This document shows positions 54,031 to 64,000 of a stretch of 64,000 nt of DNA, one piece after another. The stretch is from Aquatica leii (taxonomy: Eukaryota > Arthropoda > Insecta > Coleoptera > Lampyridae): assembly GCA_035610365.1 (NCBI GenBank), contig CM069432.1, positions 930,001 to 994,000 on the forward strand, written 5' to 3'. Both the position numbers and the translations under genes were made by a program. Within the stretch, counting starts at the first letter, position 1. Each line of letters starts with the position of its first letter. The notes beneath the pieces were generated by a model. The model made no database searches. It was not told where the DNA came from and saw only the letters and a list, made by a program, of their open reading frames with translations.

Positions 54031-56531
54031 TTTTAAAAACATTTTTTAACGTTTCTAATAATTTTCAACTAACTTCATCATTCTACTTTTAATTAGTTAA
54101 TACTAAGTCTTGCAATATACGACAGTATATTACAATTAATAAAATTCTTGCGATTCCTAATTCATAACTTTTTATTAGATACTAAGTTAAATTTTAATTT
54201 AGAAAAATACATAACATAATAGGAAAAACTGCAGATTGAGTAAAAAATAAAATACAGTTTTTTAGGTCAACTTATATGTATTTTGTGCATAAAATGTGTA
54301 CATAAGTAGAGCTTTTATTTCAAAAGTTGTAGCATACAATTTTGTTTTTGTGTTTCAGCAGGACATTACCTTCACTATGTTAAACATTTTCAGTTTCTTC
54401 TAATTTGATGTAATTACTTAGCTAGATAAACTCTAACATAAGTACATAAATGTAACTGAACTTTGAATAGTCCTCGCTGCCTTACATTTGGAAAAATAAC
54501 TTTTACGCGCTTTTTTAAACCAAACAATTCATTAAAAACTCTCGATTACTAACTTTTCCGTTGACAGCTCCAAATATGAAAAACAACGCCCAGCAATCAA
54601 ACAAAAAGAAAACTTCAGGACGCATAAGTCACCACCTGTTTGTGTTCAATAATTATCGACGCTACGTTTCAAACTTTAATATGACGTGCTTATTTATTAT
54701 AAACTAAAAAATTCTATTACTTTTTTAACATATGAAATTCCCAGACGAGTAATATTTCTGAAAAGTCTCAAATTAATTAGTTTCTTCGTGGAATATAAAA
54801 TTAATTTGGAAAAGAAAAATTAAATTAGTGTATCGAGAAATTTCTGAAATTCGCATTTCGTGTATGATTTTCTTTACAATTTTAATATTTTAAGGCCGTA
54901 AGGAGGCCCGTGTGCGCGCGGCCCAGTGACAAGTGAACCCCTCTCTGGTCCCAACTAACCCCTTCTACAGTTACCGCCTCCCACCCAGGCAACCCCCGAC
55001 GGACAGCTTTTTATGTTGTGTATACTAAAGACGATATTCCCTGCTGTTCCTGCTTTAAAGAGATATATCCTTTGCGTATCCTTTCTAGAAAATCATATTT
55101 TTACATGTATTTATTACCATTTACTAATAATTTGTTTTACTTATTTTAGTAAATATCTGCGTGTAATTGCATTTTTTTTTTAAATTCAATTTTCGATTTA
55201 TCGGTTTTATAAAAAATAGTGCAAAAATTCTTTACGCGTCGCAAAATAATAAGTCGTTTTTGTTTTCTTTCGGCGGTAAAGCGTTTTACAGCTCCAAAAA
55301 CCATCAATCCGAACGAAAGCTCTAGTTTCTGAGCACAAAACTTGGAAACTATCTAGGCTATAGCAAGAATATATAGCACCATACATAAGGGGGTGAGAAT
55401 ACGACGGCCCAGCGCTTCGGGTGTTCTGATAAGGCTCCGGGGGAGGTACAGAAAGTCGACGCAATATTCCCCATTCTACGAAATGAAGATAGAGCCCGAA
55501 TATAAGCACGACCTACTTGGTTCGCTATAGACTTAAAGCGATAGACTGTACTGGAATGGATTAAATCTCCTCAACTTATATGTCTTAAATTCGATTTCAA
55601 CTTTTCTAAGTAATTTACACTTAACTCGTGGACGTTAAAACAAAAATTTGTTTCTTACATTCAAACACTTTGGAAAATTTTAAATATCAATCATATATTG
55701 CACTTGCACCCTTCACCTTTCTAACCACCTACATCCACCCCCTGCTGCAGTGCCACAATGATTGATGTTGACCAGCGAGGGAACTGCACCCTCGGTTCAT
55801 AAATTACCCCAAAGCCATGCAACATGCACCCTTTCCCTATACGTTGTGCAGCACCCCGTAACACCTAGGGGTTGGCGCCCTACGTAGGGGAACAATGCAG
55901 TGTATTTTATAGGTATTATTGAACACTATTGTTGTAATTAAGGTGGCGGACAGGTTACGGTTTTGAATGGAATGAGATGTATATTAATTTTCGGGTACAA
56001 TTTTCTGTTAGTCATTTAAAGCCTTTAATTCATCCCTATATTCACAATCAAAAAGATTTATACGCGACAATTGCTCTCCGTTTATAACTGAATTTATTGA
56101 ATTTGAACGTTCTATAGAAAATGATTTTAGCACAGATACAAACGTACTATCAGAACATCGCCTTTAAAATTTAGACTGCGTCTAGATAATGTTTTAAATA
56201 ATTTTGACGTATCGCAATTCTGTGATAATTATAAAAACGTTTATGCATTACAAAACTAAAAAAAAATATTAATACAACGAGAAGTTGTAATGACCCTTGA
56301 AATGAAGTTAACATGACAGAAATAAAGAAATAGGGTGATAATTCTTAGTACATATCTTTTTACACATTCGAAATTAAAATAATTAAATTCTATAGCTACT
56401 TTTAAATTATAAATTATGATCTACTTTATAAAGACTTTTTGCAATACGTTTGTGTTGTAAGAAATTGAGCGTGGGTTAAATAATGATATTCAATAACTAT
56501 AGTATTAAAATTAATGAGTTGTTCTTCTATT
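54031..56531. other. AT-rich region with three G+C-rich islands
   Basis: Islands at about 54895-55020, 55255-55520 and 55700-55900 stand out by composition (for example GGAGGCCCGTGTGCGCGCGG and GGGGTTGGCGCCCTACGTAG). A minus-strand 100-codon frame at 55207-55509 covers the middle island, but I recognise no family. They may be fragments of one unnamed repeat. Confidence 0.4.
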
Positions 56532-56912
56532 ATTTTATTTTATTTTTATTAAATCTCAAAACCTTCGCATCATTTTTAATTTTTTATTTTAATAACCGCT
56601 ACATGTTTCGACTTAGTATCATCTTCAGATAAATAAAAATATAAAATCGAATCTTACTTTAAACATAAACTTACTAGGTATATTAGAATTGAAAAATCAA
56701 ACTTCAAATATTAACTATAAAAATAATAAATAAATAAATCTGAAAAATAATATAAATTAAAATAAAATCAAAAAGTTATAAAAATAAATAAACTAAATAG
56801 TATACGCCTGAAGATGACACCAAGTCGAAACATGTAGCGTTTATTAAAATAAAAAATTAAAAATAATGGGAAGGTTTTGAGATTTATTAAAAAATAAAAA
56901 ATTAAATAAAAT
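56532..56912. repeat. Large inverted repeat, about 100-base arms, 180-base centre
   Basis: The left arm 56532-56630 (TTAAATCTCAAAACCTTCGC ... CGCTACATGTTTCGACTTAG) and right arm 56809-56912 are reverse complements with few differences. Each arm ends towards the centre with CTGAAGATGAC and carries GTCGAAACATGTAGCG. The centre is AT-rich and non-coding. It could be two retroelement 3' ends head to head, or a foldback element. Confidence 0.75.
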
Positions 56913-57760
56913 AATATAATAAAACCCATTTAGAGTTATTAAAAGAATTAATGGAAAAAATAAACTTTGAGTTATTCTACATTCTAACTATTGTTTATTT
57001 ACATTTATTGATTTGCAAAATTCTATGTTTAGTTATGTTGAACAAGATAAAATCAATTTCGATTACGAAGAAATGAATAATTTACTCAGTTCGATTTCTG
57101 CAAAAAGATTTAAAAATCGCTTTATATGTGAACAAATAATGAGCAACCATGTTTATTACTGTCAACTTTGTATAATTAATTTCACCAACACATAACCTCT
57201 ACATTTAATTTTTTTTAAAAATTACTCGAATAGTTTTTATATAAATGCATGGAATATAATGTAACAGAAAACATAAAATGTAGTATACAGTTTTGAGTTT
57301 TGAGATGCAACGAATACAATTCTGCTAAATTGCAAAAACTTTAAGCAACTCAATTTTACTGATGATACTATCATTACATGGCATCTAAAACTTCATTTTA
57401 AATAAAAATAATCAATAGAATTCTTATTTTAAGTAAATTTTAAAAAAATTCATTGTTGGGCTTCGGATGATTATGCACTAAAAAAACTTCAATATATGCA
57501 TGCAAATATACGTTAAAAACATTAAAAGTATGCACTTTCTGAGCGGAAGATATGACACGTTTATACACTTACATAATGCTTAATTCACATGTTATTATAT
57601 AATTCTAACATAATTGTTTATAATTGCTTATAGTCCAGTCAAATGGTGAAAAATAGCGAAAATAACCGGTAAACTTCTGCAGTTTGGTAGAGATGTTCAT
57701 TATGGCATATGTTTCAACATATTAAAAATTCTGGATTCAATCTGTTTCGATAATCTTACC
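56913..57760. other. AT-rich spacer
   Basis: No supported feature. A 60-codon frame at 57013-57195 lacks any motif. Confidence 0.45.
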
Positions 57761-57762
57761 AA

Positions 57763-60420
57763 TCAAAATCGTAGCACGCGACTCGTACTAGGAGTGATAT
57801 CATTTGGGGTCTTAGGTTCTCGTTTTCCAGCATTATCGGGATCTACATAATCTTCTTCAATTTCTTTCTTGACAAAATCTCTCTTTCCCGATATCTCGAT
57901 AGCCGTTCTCAAGATTAAAGTGTCGGCGTCGTCTGCAGCTTGTTTAACGGTAAATCCTTCGCTTTCGAATTTCGTTGACAATATTGAAATGAATCGACTC
58001 TTATTTCTTTCATTACTCAAAAACTTTTCTTGCGTGATGATAACAGCCATAGTTTCATTGAAGGGTATGTCTGCACCGGTGTGCTTCAAACTACGTCGGT
58101 TTTGCTCGTTTCTTCGTATTCGCAGTGCTGTTGGTATAGTCATCAAAAGTAATCACGGGCCGCTCTCCAAAATGATTTCGTTAGTCAGAACAAATTCCAA
58201 GATAAGATTGATTTCGGTGCCATACCACGCGGTGTAATAGAAATCCACCGTCGATAACATAAGTGCAGTCAGCAGGAATGTTTGCAGACGTTTCTTTGAA
58301 AACATTGTATTAAGCGGATTCTTTTGACTTCCGCATACCTGACTCATCAAATAAACCAAGTGGGAATGGCGCGAGTTCATACTCCAAGTAATTCGTAATT
58401 TTTTTTCGAAATTATAATTCTTTGGAAAAGCAGTACCGGATCGATTGAAACTATCGTATTATGGATTTTTATCGAGTTAACAGAGCCAGAAACAAAACTC
58501 TGCTAGCACGTTTCATCTTAACTTCCTTATTAACTTATTTCCGATGATTTCCTTCATTGCTTTCTTTCCTATCTTCACTGCATCGTGACAATTTATTTTT
58601 TCATCGTCAACTACTCCAGTACTGATCGACATGATTTTGTCACCAATCGGAAATGGATCATGACATGAGGACTAGTTGTTTGACGTCATCTTTATCTCTT
58701 TTTACTCGAGATTCTCTAGAATCCACATGTTATTCCCCGCTGGCAAAGGTCAAGCAGCTGTATTCTTCTAATGTTTCGCAGATATCATGGAGAGCAGGCA
58801 TTGCCAAAGTTCATTTGCTAACAACCAGTCAGACCGCCGACAACCTTTATGTTTCTCATTAGAGTTTGGTCGATGGTTATATCCAACTAAGTTCCAGATC
58901 AGAACTTGTCCGTTCGTGTTATTGTAAAAAATCCATGGTTTACGAATTTGCGATACTTGTCAATGGGCATCTTGAACTTCAGATCAAACATGTCTTGAAG
59001 ACATATATATGACAAGCTTTTGCATAAGAAAAATGTCCACTCGCGTGAAAGAATGGAATCATTTCCTGGACAATTTCTAAATGCTTATCCAGTCGCCTTC
59101 CCTTTCCGCTTAGATATATTATTTTACGAAACTAAACATGTGAAAATATTGGATCCACAATTTTGCTTGCCGTTGAACCATTTGTTTCAATTTTTAGTAA
59201 TTGTAGTTTTATTTTATCGCAGATTGGTTGGATAGTAGGTTCTTCAAGAATCGATACCAAAGTCGGAGGATAATTATCAAAATCATATAGAATATTCTTG
59301 ACGGTTTGACGCTCAGCAATTGAGAAATCTATACTTTGAAAAACCATTTTTGCAAGAGCCAGTTGAACTAACAAATGTTCTCGAATGGCACGTGCGTAGG
59401 CGTGACCTGTGCAATTGAGCGTATATCACAGCTTTTTCAAGCCTCTTCCTGCCATGATAAATAATATGCAGCTCAGAAACGACATTATCAGATGGAATCC
59501 TCCTAATCTTACAATAACATTAGATAAATTTGAATCTGTACCCAGTGACGAAACTATATTGCGTGCTCTTATGTATAGCGGCTGATTAAACGTGACAAAA
59601 GTAGTATTAAGACCCATTTTTAGAGATATTCGACACGGTATAAACAGTGATAATTACTTGGTGGCGAATTGACGAAAGGTAGGCAAATTATTTTAGATTG
59701 CTCAAATTCTTGTGTACTTGTTAAAGTTTCTATAAACCCTCATCATTTAGGAATATGCTTTATCGTCGAACTTTCCGAACATCCAAAAAACATCGGATGT
59801 GATGCCATTGAAACATTTACCTGGAAAGATTCTAAGCACGGAAAGTTTGCAATGATGTTCTCAAATGTTTCGATTGGCAATAAACTTTTCTTTCCAATAC
59901 TGACAGCTGTTGGTATTTTCGTGACTCGCTTGATCACCTCACCAGGAATAACAGAGCTTCAAGAAGTCTCACATGCAATGCCGTCCATACTGTGAAACGT
60001 ACGCAGTCCATCGATCGGCATTATCAAGTACAAATTGACAAAACCCTTCTGGCGGTATTTCGGTCTTAGGTTGATGAGTCGCTGATGTTTCTAGTATTTG
60101 CGCTTCGTTATAAGAAGTACAAAATCCCAAGTTTTTTATTGAAAAAAGTTGTTTATTAAATTTTTGGGGGCAAATTTTAAGATTCCGAGCGTAACATGAA
60201 GTATCCCATTGTGTCACGACTGGAAACGGAGGCATGTTACGGCAAAACCTAAGCCTGCAGCAGGCTGCGATCACTTACCAGTTATTAAATCACTCCAAAG
60301 GAAGTAGCGGCAGCTCAGAACCTCAGAAAGTGAATCGTAGGTGTATAACTGATAGGGTACAGTTTGATATTTGATGTGTCAATTATAATGTAATTAAAAT
60401 AAATACATTTTTATCCAATA
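57763..60420 (-). pseudogene. Orphan element protein (LLHRVVW family), nearly full-length relic with leader
   Basis: Read right to left. The leader at 60420-60280 matches 17.46-17.57 kb and ends in a splice donor (CTG|GTAAGTG, exon end at 60279). Coding pieces follow: IKNLGFCTSYNEAQILETSA then PPEGFCQFVLDNAD (about 60150-60030), KSLLPIETFENIIANFPCLE then SSTIKHIPK (59937-59745), TTFVTFNQPLYIRARNIVSS and NVIVRLGGFHLIMSFLSCI then IMAGRGL (59600-59430), LVQLALAKMVFQSIDFSIAE (59370), SGT.LDITIDQTLMRNIKVVGG (about 58930-58830), EINLILEFVLTNEI (58215), and GADIPFNETMAVIITQEKFL, NKSRFISILSTKFESEGFTV then QAADDADTLILRTAIEI (58076-57885). The DGGYLLHRVVW block is degraded and the Cys-rich tail is not reached. 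Stops and shifts are many. The same family is present at 45.7 and 17.5 kb. Confidence 0.65.
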
Positions 60421-60609
60421 AAATAGAGATTATTTATGTCCCAAATTAAGGGTCATTTTTTTTTAAATCAGATTAAATGTACAAACAAGTCATACAAATA
60501 ATTTTTCTTCTTGATTGAGACTTATGTATCCACTGCTCACCTTCTGCATCTTCAGGGTATAAACCACTACAAAACATGGATTTTGTATCGTTATCGTCTA
60601 CATTCATAT

Positions 60610-61880
60610 CCGATTAGTCATCTAACACTTTCAGAATTTGATGAATCATTATCGGTGCAATAACTCATTTTTTTCGGGGAAATTGTCTTCGTTTTATTGC
60701 CTTCTACAAATGTTTTATTATTTTCTGCTAACTCAAAACTTAGTTTTGGTTTTTTGCTTTTCTCTTTCAAAGATTTTTTTCTCTCATGTTCTCGCAGACT
60801 TTCTTTGAGTTCGTTTTTGTATGGTGTACTAGTGATTACGTAGATGTCTAAATTTTTCCTCTCTATTACACTCTTAAGTGTCAGCATGGGAAGGTATTGA
60901 GCTAAAGTCTTCCACTTTTATGGTATTGACATTTTTTTTCGGACATCTGAATGGAGTTTCTTTTATTTTGCTTTTGTAGTTTTTTAGTTTAAACGTCTCC
61001 AGAAGAAATAATTTCTTTATTGTTTTTTGAAATATTTGGTAGTAATGAACTTGTATCAGATTTGCGAAATCCATTGACCAAAATCTCTGCAGTAGCATTT
61101 TTTAAATAAGCAAGACATATAAGCTTACAAATCTGGTAAAACCTGATTATTCGGCCAGAATTTTGTTTCAACCAAAAATAATAGGATTTGAAAAGTGACA
61201 TAAGTGATAGGTCCAGGGACTGCAGATTGTGTGAGGTATAAAGTGGTATACACACTGTGTGACGTGGTTTTATTGCGCAATTTCTATAACGTCACTATTT
61301 TGTGTGTGACTATAGTAACCATCAAGAATCAGAAACACTAGACCATCAGTGGTTGGTTTCATAAAGTTAATGAAATATTATAGCCATTGGGTAAATATGT
61401 GTTGCTGAATCTAACCTGATGAATGGCAAACCGCGATGGACCCGTTCGTACAAAAAACAACAGTTACCAGTGACCCTCTATTCGCAGCGGTAACTGCTCC
61501 AACTTCCTCCTTTCCTTTCAGAGTTATAACAACGAACATTTTTAAATTGCCAGTTTCATTCACATTGTAAATTCTCGCGGGATTGTAATTAATTTTTTGC
61601 ATTTTTGTTCAAGCAAATTGAAAAATTTATTTTCGTTCTCACGAGTAAAACCTTTGATTCTTGCAGTGTCCTAATACTTAGATTTGGATGACGTTTAAAG
61701 AACCCTCTCGGCAATTTTTTACTAGCAGTAAACCATTTCTTATGGCTAATTTGTGATGATTGATTGATGATCTCGAAAATTATGGATATATGGATTTTTA
61801 ACTGTTCCAGCAGGGAAAATTCTCCAATTGTGCAGCTGCAAAGCTCTTACAATAATCAAGCCTTGCCGAAAATTTTCACA
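60610..61880 (-). pseudogene. pogo-like transposase (DDE_1 type), decayed
   Basis: Read right to left: WFTASKKLPRGFFKRHPNLS then IRTLQESKVLL (about 61750-61665), RIYNVNETGNL with the first catalytic position D replaced by N (about 61575), and TLKGKEEVGAVTAANRGSLV then TVVFCTNG (about 61525-61450). A broken LDNH region follows, then VCIPLYTSHNLQSLDLSLMS (about 61260-61200), NSGRIIRFYQICKLICLAYL then KNATAEILVNGF (about 61165-61075), and a basic tail (KKSLKEKSKKPKLSFELAEN) to 60618. It is a different family from the Tigger at 19.9 kb. Element ends were not found. Confidence 0.75.
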
Positions 61881-62150
61881 AAACCTGAATTCCCCACCAT
61901 TTCTTCAAAACCAATCAAATAGCTTCTCTCCAAACCGATATTTTGCTAATCCCCTACGCTAACCAAATACTCAACATAACTTCATGACAAATTCCCAACA
62001 AAGCACTTCACATATTCCATTAGTGCCATTACAAACTACAAGCGAATTGTCCTCTATGGAAAAGAGTCACAACAAAGTAACGAAAACTCATGACTAGCAA
62101 GTTAAAAGGAATCTTAAATCTAAAGCTAATATTACTAATACTACATTGAT
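61880..62150. other. Short unassigned spacer
   Basis: No feature recognised between the pogo-like relic and Jockey-2; it may be Jockey-2 5' UTR. Confidence 0.35.
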
Positions 62151-62880
62151 AATGGAACCGCTGAAACAGCAAATCCCCTACCTATCTTCGTATATGGTGT
62201 TACCGACATAAACAAAATGATTGAAAATTTGATTGATTTGACAGAAAGAAAAACCTATCAATGCACAGCCTTACAAAATGATAAAATAAAAATTAACGCC
62301 AAAAACCCTGATACATATAGCAAAACTTAGAAGACATATGAACAGGAATAATATAATTTATCATACTTACCAAATGAAACAGAACAGAACATGCAGAGTA
62401 TTGATTTGCAGTCTCCACTACTCAATTCCTCTCGAGGATATTATAGATGAACTAGAACGACATGGACATACCGTACGTCATTAAACATAGAATAACTAAA
62501 CACCCATTACCGATGTTCTTGAACCAAAAGAAAATAACAAACAAATTTAAGAACTACAGTATCTAGGCAATATAAAAGTAGTAATAGAACCACCCCACAA
62601 AAAAAGAAACATTATCTAGTGCACCCGGTTTCAACTATATGGTCTCTCAAAGACTTACTGCAACAAGCCCTACCAAGGTGTCAAATGTGGAGGTAATTAT
62701 TGCACAAAACCCAAAACCTCATCTGCTAAATGTGCACTATGCGATGGTAACCAATACTTGAACTACAAAGAATGTTCGGTTTATATGGACCTTCTTACTG
62801 CACAAAGAAAGCATCCGGACAAATTACCCATACTTCAAAGTCTCAAAATCCATTCCAAAACTAAAATGTAGTTGGAGCAA
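62150..62880 (+). pseudogene. Jockey-2 ORF1 (gag-like, PRE_C2HC domain and zinc knuckles)
   Basis: LPIFVYGVTDINKMIENLID (about 62176), QNDKIKINAKNPDTYSKLRR then HMNRNNIIYHTYQMKQNRTC (about 62275-62400), and LEDIIDELERHGHTVR (about 62435) correspond to the PRE_C2HC region of Jockey ORF1. After a shift come VVIEPPHKKRNIIQCTRFQL then YGLSKTYCNKPYQGVKCGG (about 62578-62695) and CALCDGNQYLNYKECSVYMD (about 62730-62790), the degenerate CCHC knuckles. ORF1 would bind the element RNA. At least three frame breaks occur. Confidence 0.8.
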
Positions 62881-63059
62881 ACTTTCTTAATAAAACAATA
62901 TGCCGACCATCTTATGCGCAAATGGCTAGTAGCAAAAATACTAACAAATTTGAAACTTGAAAATCCAAATAAACACTTTCCAAATGGAATTATAAACTCA
63001 TAAATCAAAACAAAATGATATTAAGCATGCTTTCCAAAGTAATAAATAAGTTCAATAAT

Positions 63060-64000
63060 GAATGTTAAATCTATTCGCATTGCTGAGTGGAATGCCAATG
63101 GTCTCTCCAACTATAAAGCGGAAATAATTTTTTTTCCAACATAATAAAATTGACATATTATTCGTACCAAAAACGCATTTTACCAAACGCACGATGTTTA
63201 AAATACCAAATTACTCTATATATTACACCAACCATCTTGACGGCACGACGCATGGTGGCGCTGCAGTTATTATAAATAACGCCATAATCCATCACGAAGA
63301 ATTTAAATACCAAACAGTTCAAATACAGTCAGCAGTGGTCCATGTCAACGCCCAGCAGCGGTCGTTTAACATTAATGCAATGTAGAGTTCTCCAAGACAC
63401 GTAATTAGTACAGTAGAATACCAAAACGACTGGAATGTAAAACATACAGATTTAGGATCAAGACTTTACAGTACAAAAGAAAGAAACAGAATAAACAGGC
63501 CATCACATACTTAAATTGTTCTTATACACTCCACATCATTATGACAGTCAGCACTCACATCATAAATGGACCAATAGTTCCTAGAATCACGTCATCGAGA
63601 CAGCTAAATATTCCATTAAAACAACAAGATGAAATTGACAGGTACATTATCTTACCCAAGCTATACGTACAGCAGTAAAACTAGTTACGCCCCAAATAAA
63701 TTTAGGAAAATAACCCGCAGTCAACATTCCCGTGTACATAAAACACCTAGTTACTCAAAAAAGAAGAACCCGGCGCACATAGCAAAGAAATCGTAATCCA
63801 ATAGACAAGAGAGAATACAATAGTCTAACCCGACAATTAAAAACAGCACTACAGGATATTCGAAACGCTCCTTTTGAATCATATATCACTAGTTTGACCA
63901 AAGAAGACCACGCAGTTTGGAAAACAACCAAATCTTTTAAACCACCGATGCAGCACATTCCACCTCTAAGAAAAGAAGATGCAAGTTTGGCAAAAACTGA
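63060..64000 (+). pseudogene. Jockey-2 ORF2, endonuclease and linker, continues past the window
   Basis: It opens with MNVKSIRIAEWNANGLSNYK (63059-63118), the EEP endonuclease start. Then come FKIPNYSIYYTNHLDGTTHG then GAAVIINNAIIHHEE (63197-63300), SSPRHVIS (about 63388), KHTDLGSRL (where the N-terminal GGDFNAKHTDWG block is partly deleted, about 63441) and the post-endonuclease linker with EYNSLTRQLKTALQDIR (about 63806-63860), SLTKEDHAVWKTTKSFKPPM and PPLRKEDASLAK near 63960. Frameshifts separate the blocks. The RT should lie beyond 64000. Confidence 0.8.

Noticed and set aside
60030..60274. Possible start methionine of the orphan-family protein (reads MIAACC...)
   Set aside because: It lies inside the predicted 5' intron, just after the conserved splice donor, so it is unlikely to be the true start.
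1..64000. CRISPR arrays, operons, ribosome binding sites, tRNA or rRNA genes
   Set aside because: Nothing of the kind was seen by eye. The window is eukaryotic, and no cloverleaf with a B-box-like GGTTCGAATCC stretch stood out.

Overview
The window is A+T-rich insect nuclear DNA, plausibly from a beetle, though nothing in it fixes the species. The evidence for an insect is the mix of element families (BEL/Pao, R1, Jockey, RTE, CR1-like, Penelope, piggyBac, Tc1, DD41D, Tigger, pogo-like, hAT, a Transib-like piece), the TATA/Inr promoter spacing, and a very short signal-peptide first exon like those of insect secreted-protein genes. Almost all recognisable coding sequence is transposon debris. 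Only two reading frames look intact: a DD41D transposase at 15356..16456, and a small secreted-protein gene with one intron at 44051..44816.

Layout. 1-5.9 kb: an uncharacterised transposase-like relic (-), a Penelope RT (+), a decayed RTE element (-) and an R1 scrap (+). 8.0-10.1 kb: piggyBac-1 (+) with both ends. 10.9-13.5 kb: a Transib-like fragment and R1-2 (+). 13.76-16.70 kb: a Tc1 (DD34E) element with an intact DD41D element nested in one of its terminal repeats. 17.4-17.9 kb: the spliced 5' end of an orphan element family. 19.3-26.0 kb: BEL-1 (-), split by a Tigger element at a TA site. 26.05-28.07 kb: a hAT fragment cut at a TTAA site by piggyBac-2. 28.67-29.23 kb: a MITE-like inverted-repeat element. 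29.3-33.8 kb: Tc1 scraps, a BEL gag relic (-), a candidate LTR and a CR1-like LINE (+). 33.8-37.4 kb: mostly featureless AT-rich DNA. 37.4-38.1 kb: Jockey-1 (-). 40.2-43.6 kb: BEL-3 (+) fused to a hAT end. 44.0-44.9 kb: the host gene. 45.2-47.5 kb: BEL-4 gag, then the C-terminal half of the orphan family. 47.8-54.0 kb: the 5' end of an RTE, BEL-2 (-), a piggyBac end and an RTE 3' end. 56.5-56.9 kb: a large inverted repeat. 57.8-60.4 kb: a nearly full-length relic of the orphan family (-). 60.6-61.9 kb: a pogo-like transposase relic (-). 62.2-64.0 kb: Jockey-2 (+), running off the window.

The elements do not form a pathway. The region is a nested, decaying transposon landscape around one small gene. 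The least explained item is the orphan family at 17.5, 45.7-47.5 and 57.8-60.4 kb (with a scrap at 13.4 kb). Its copies share a leader with a conserved splice donor, several conserved acidic motifs and a Cys-rich tail, and I know of no established classification for it. Family names below come from motif recognition by eye; no database search was possible.
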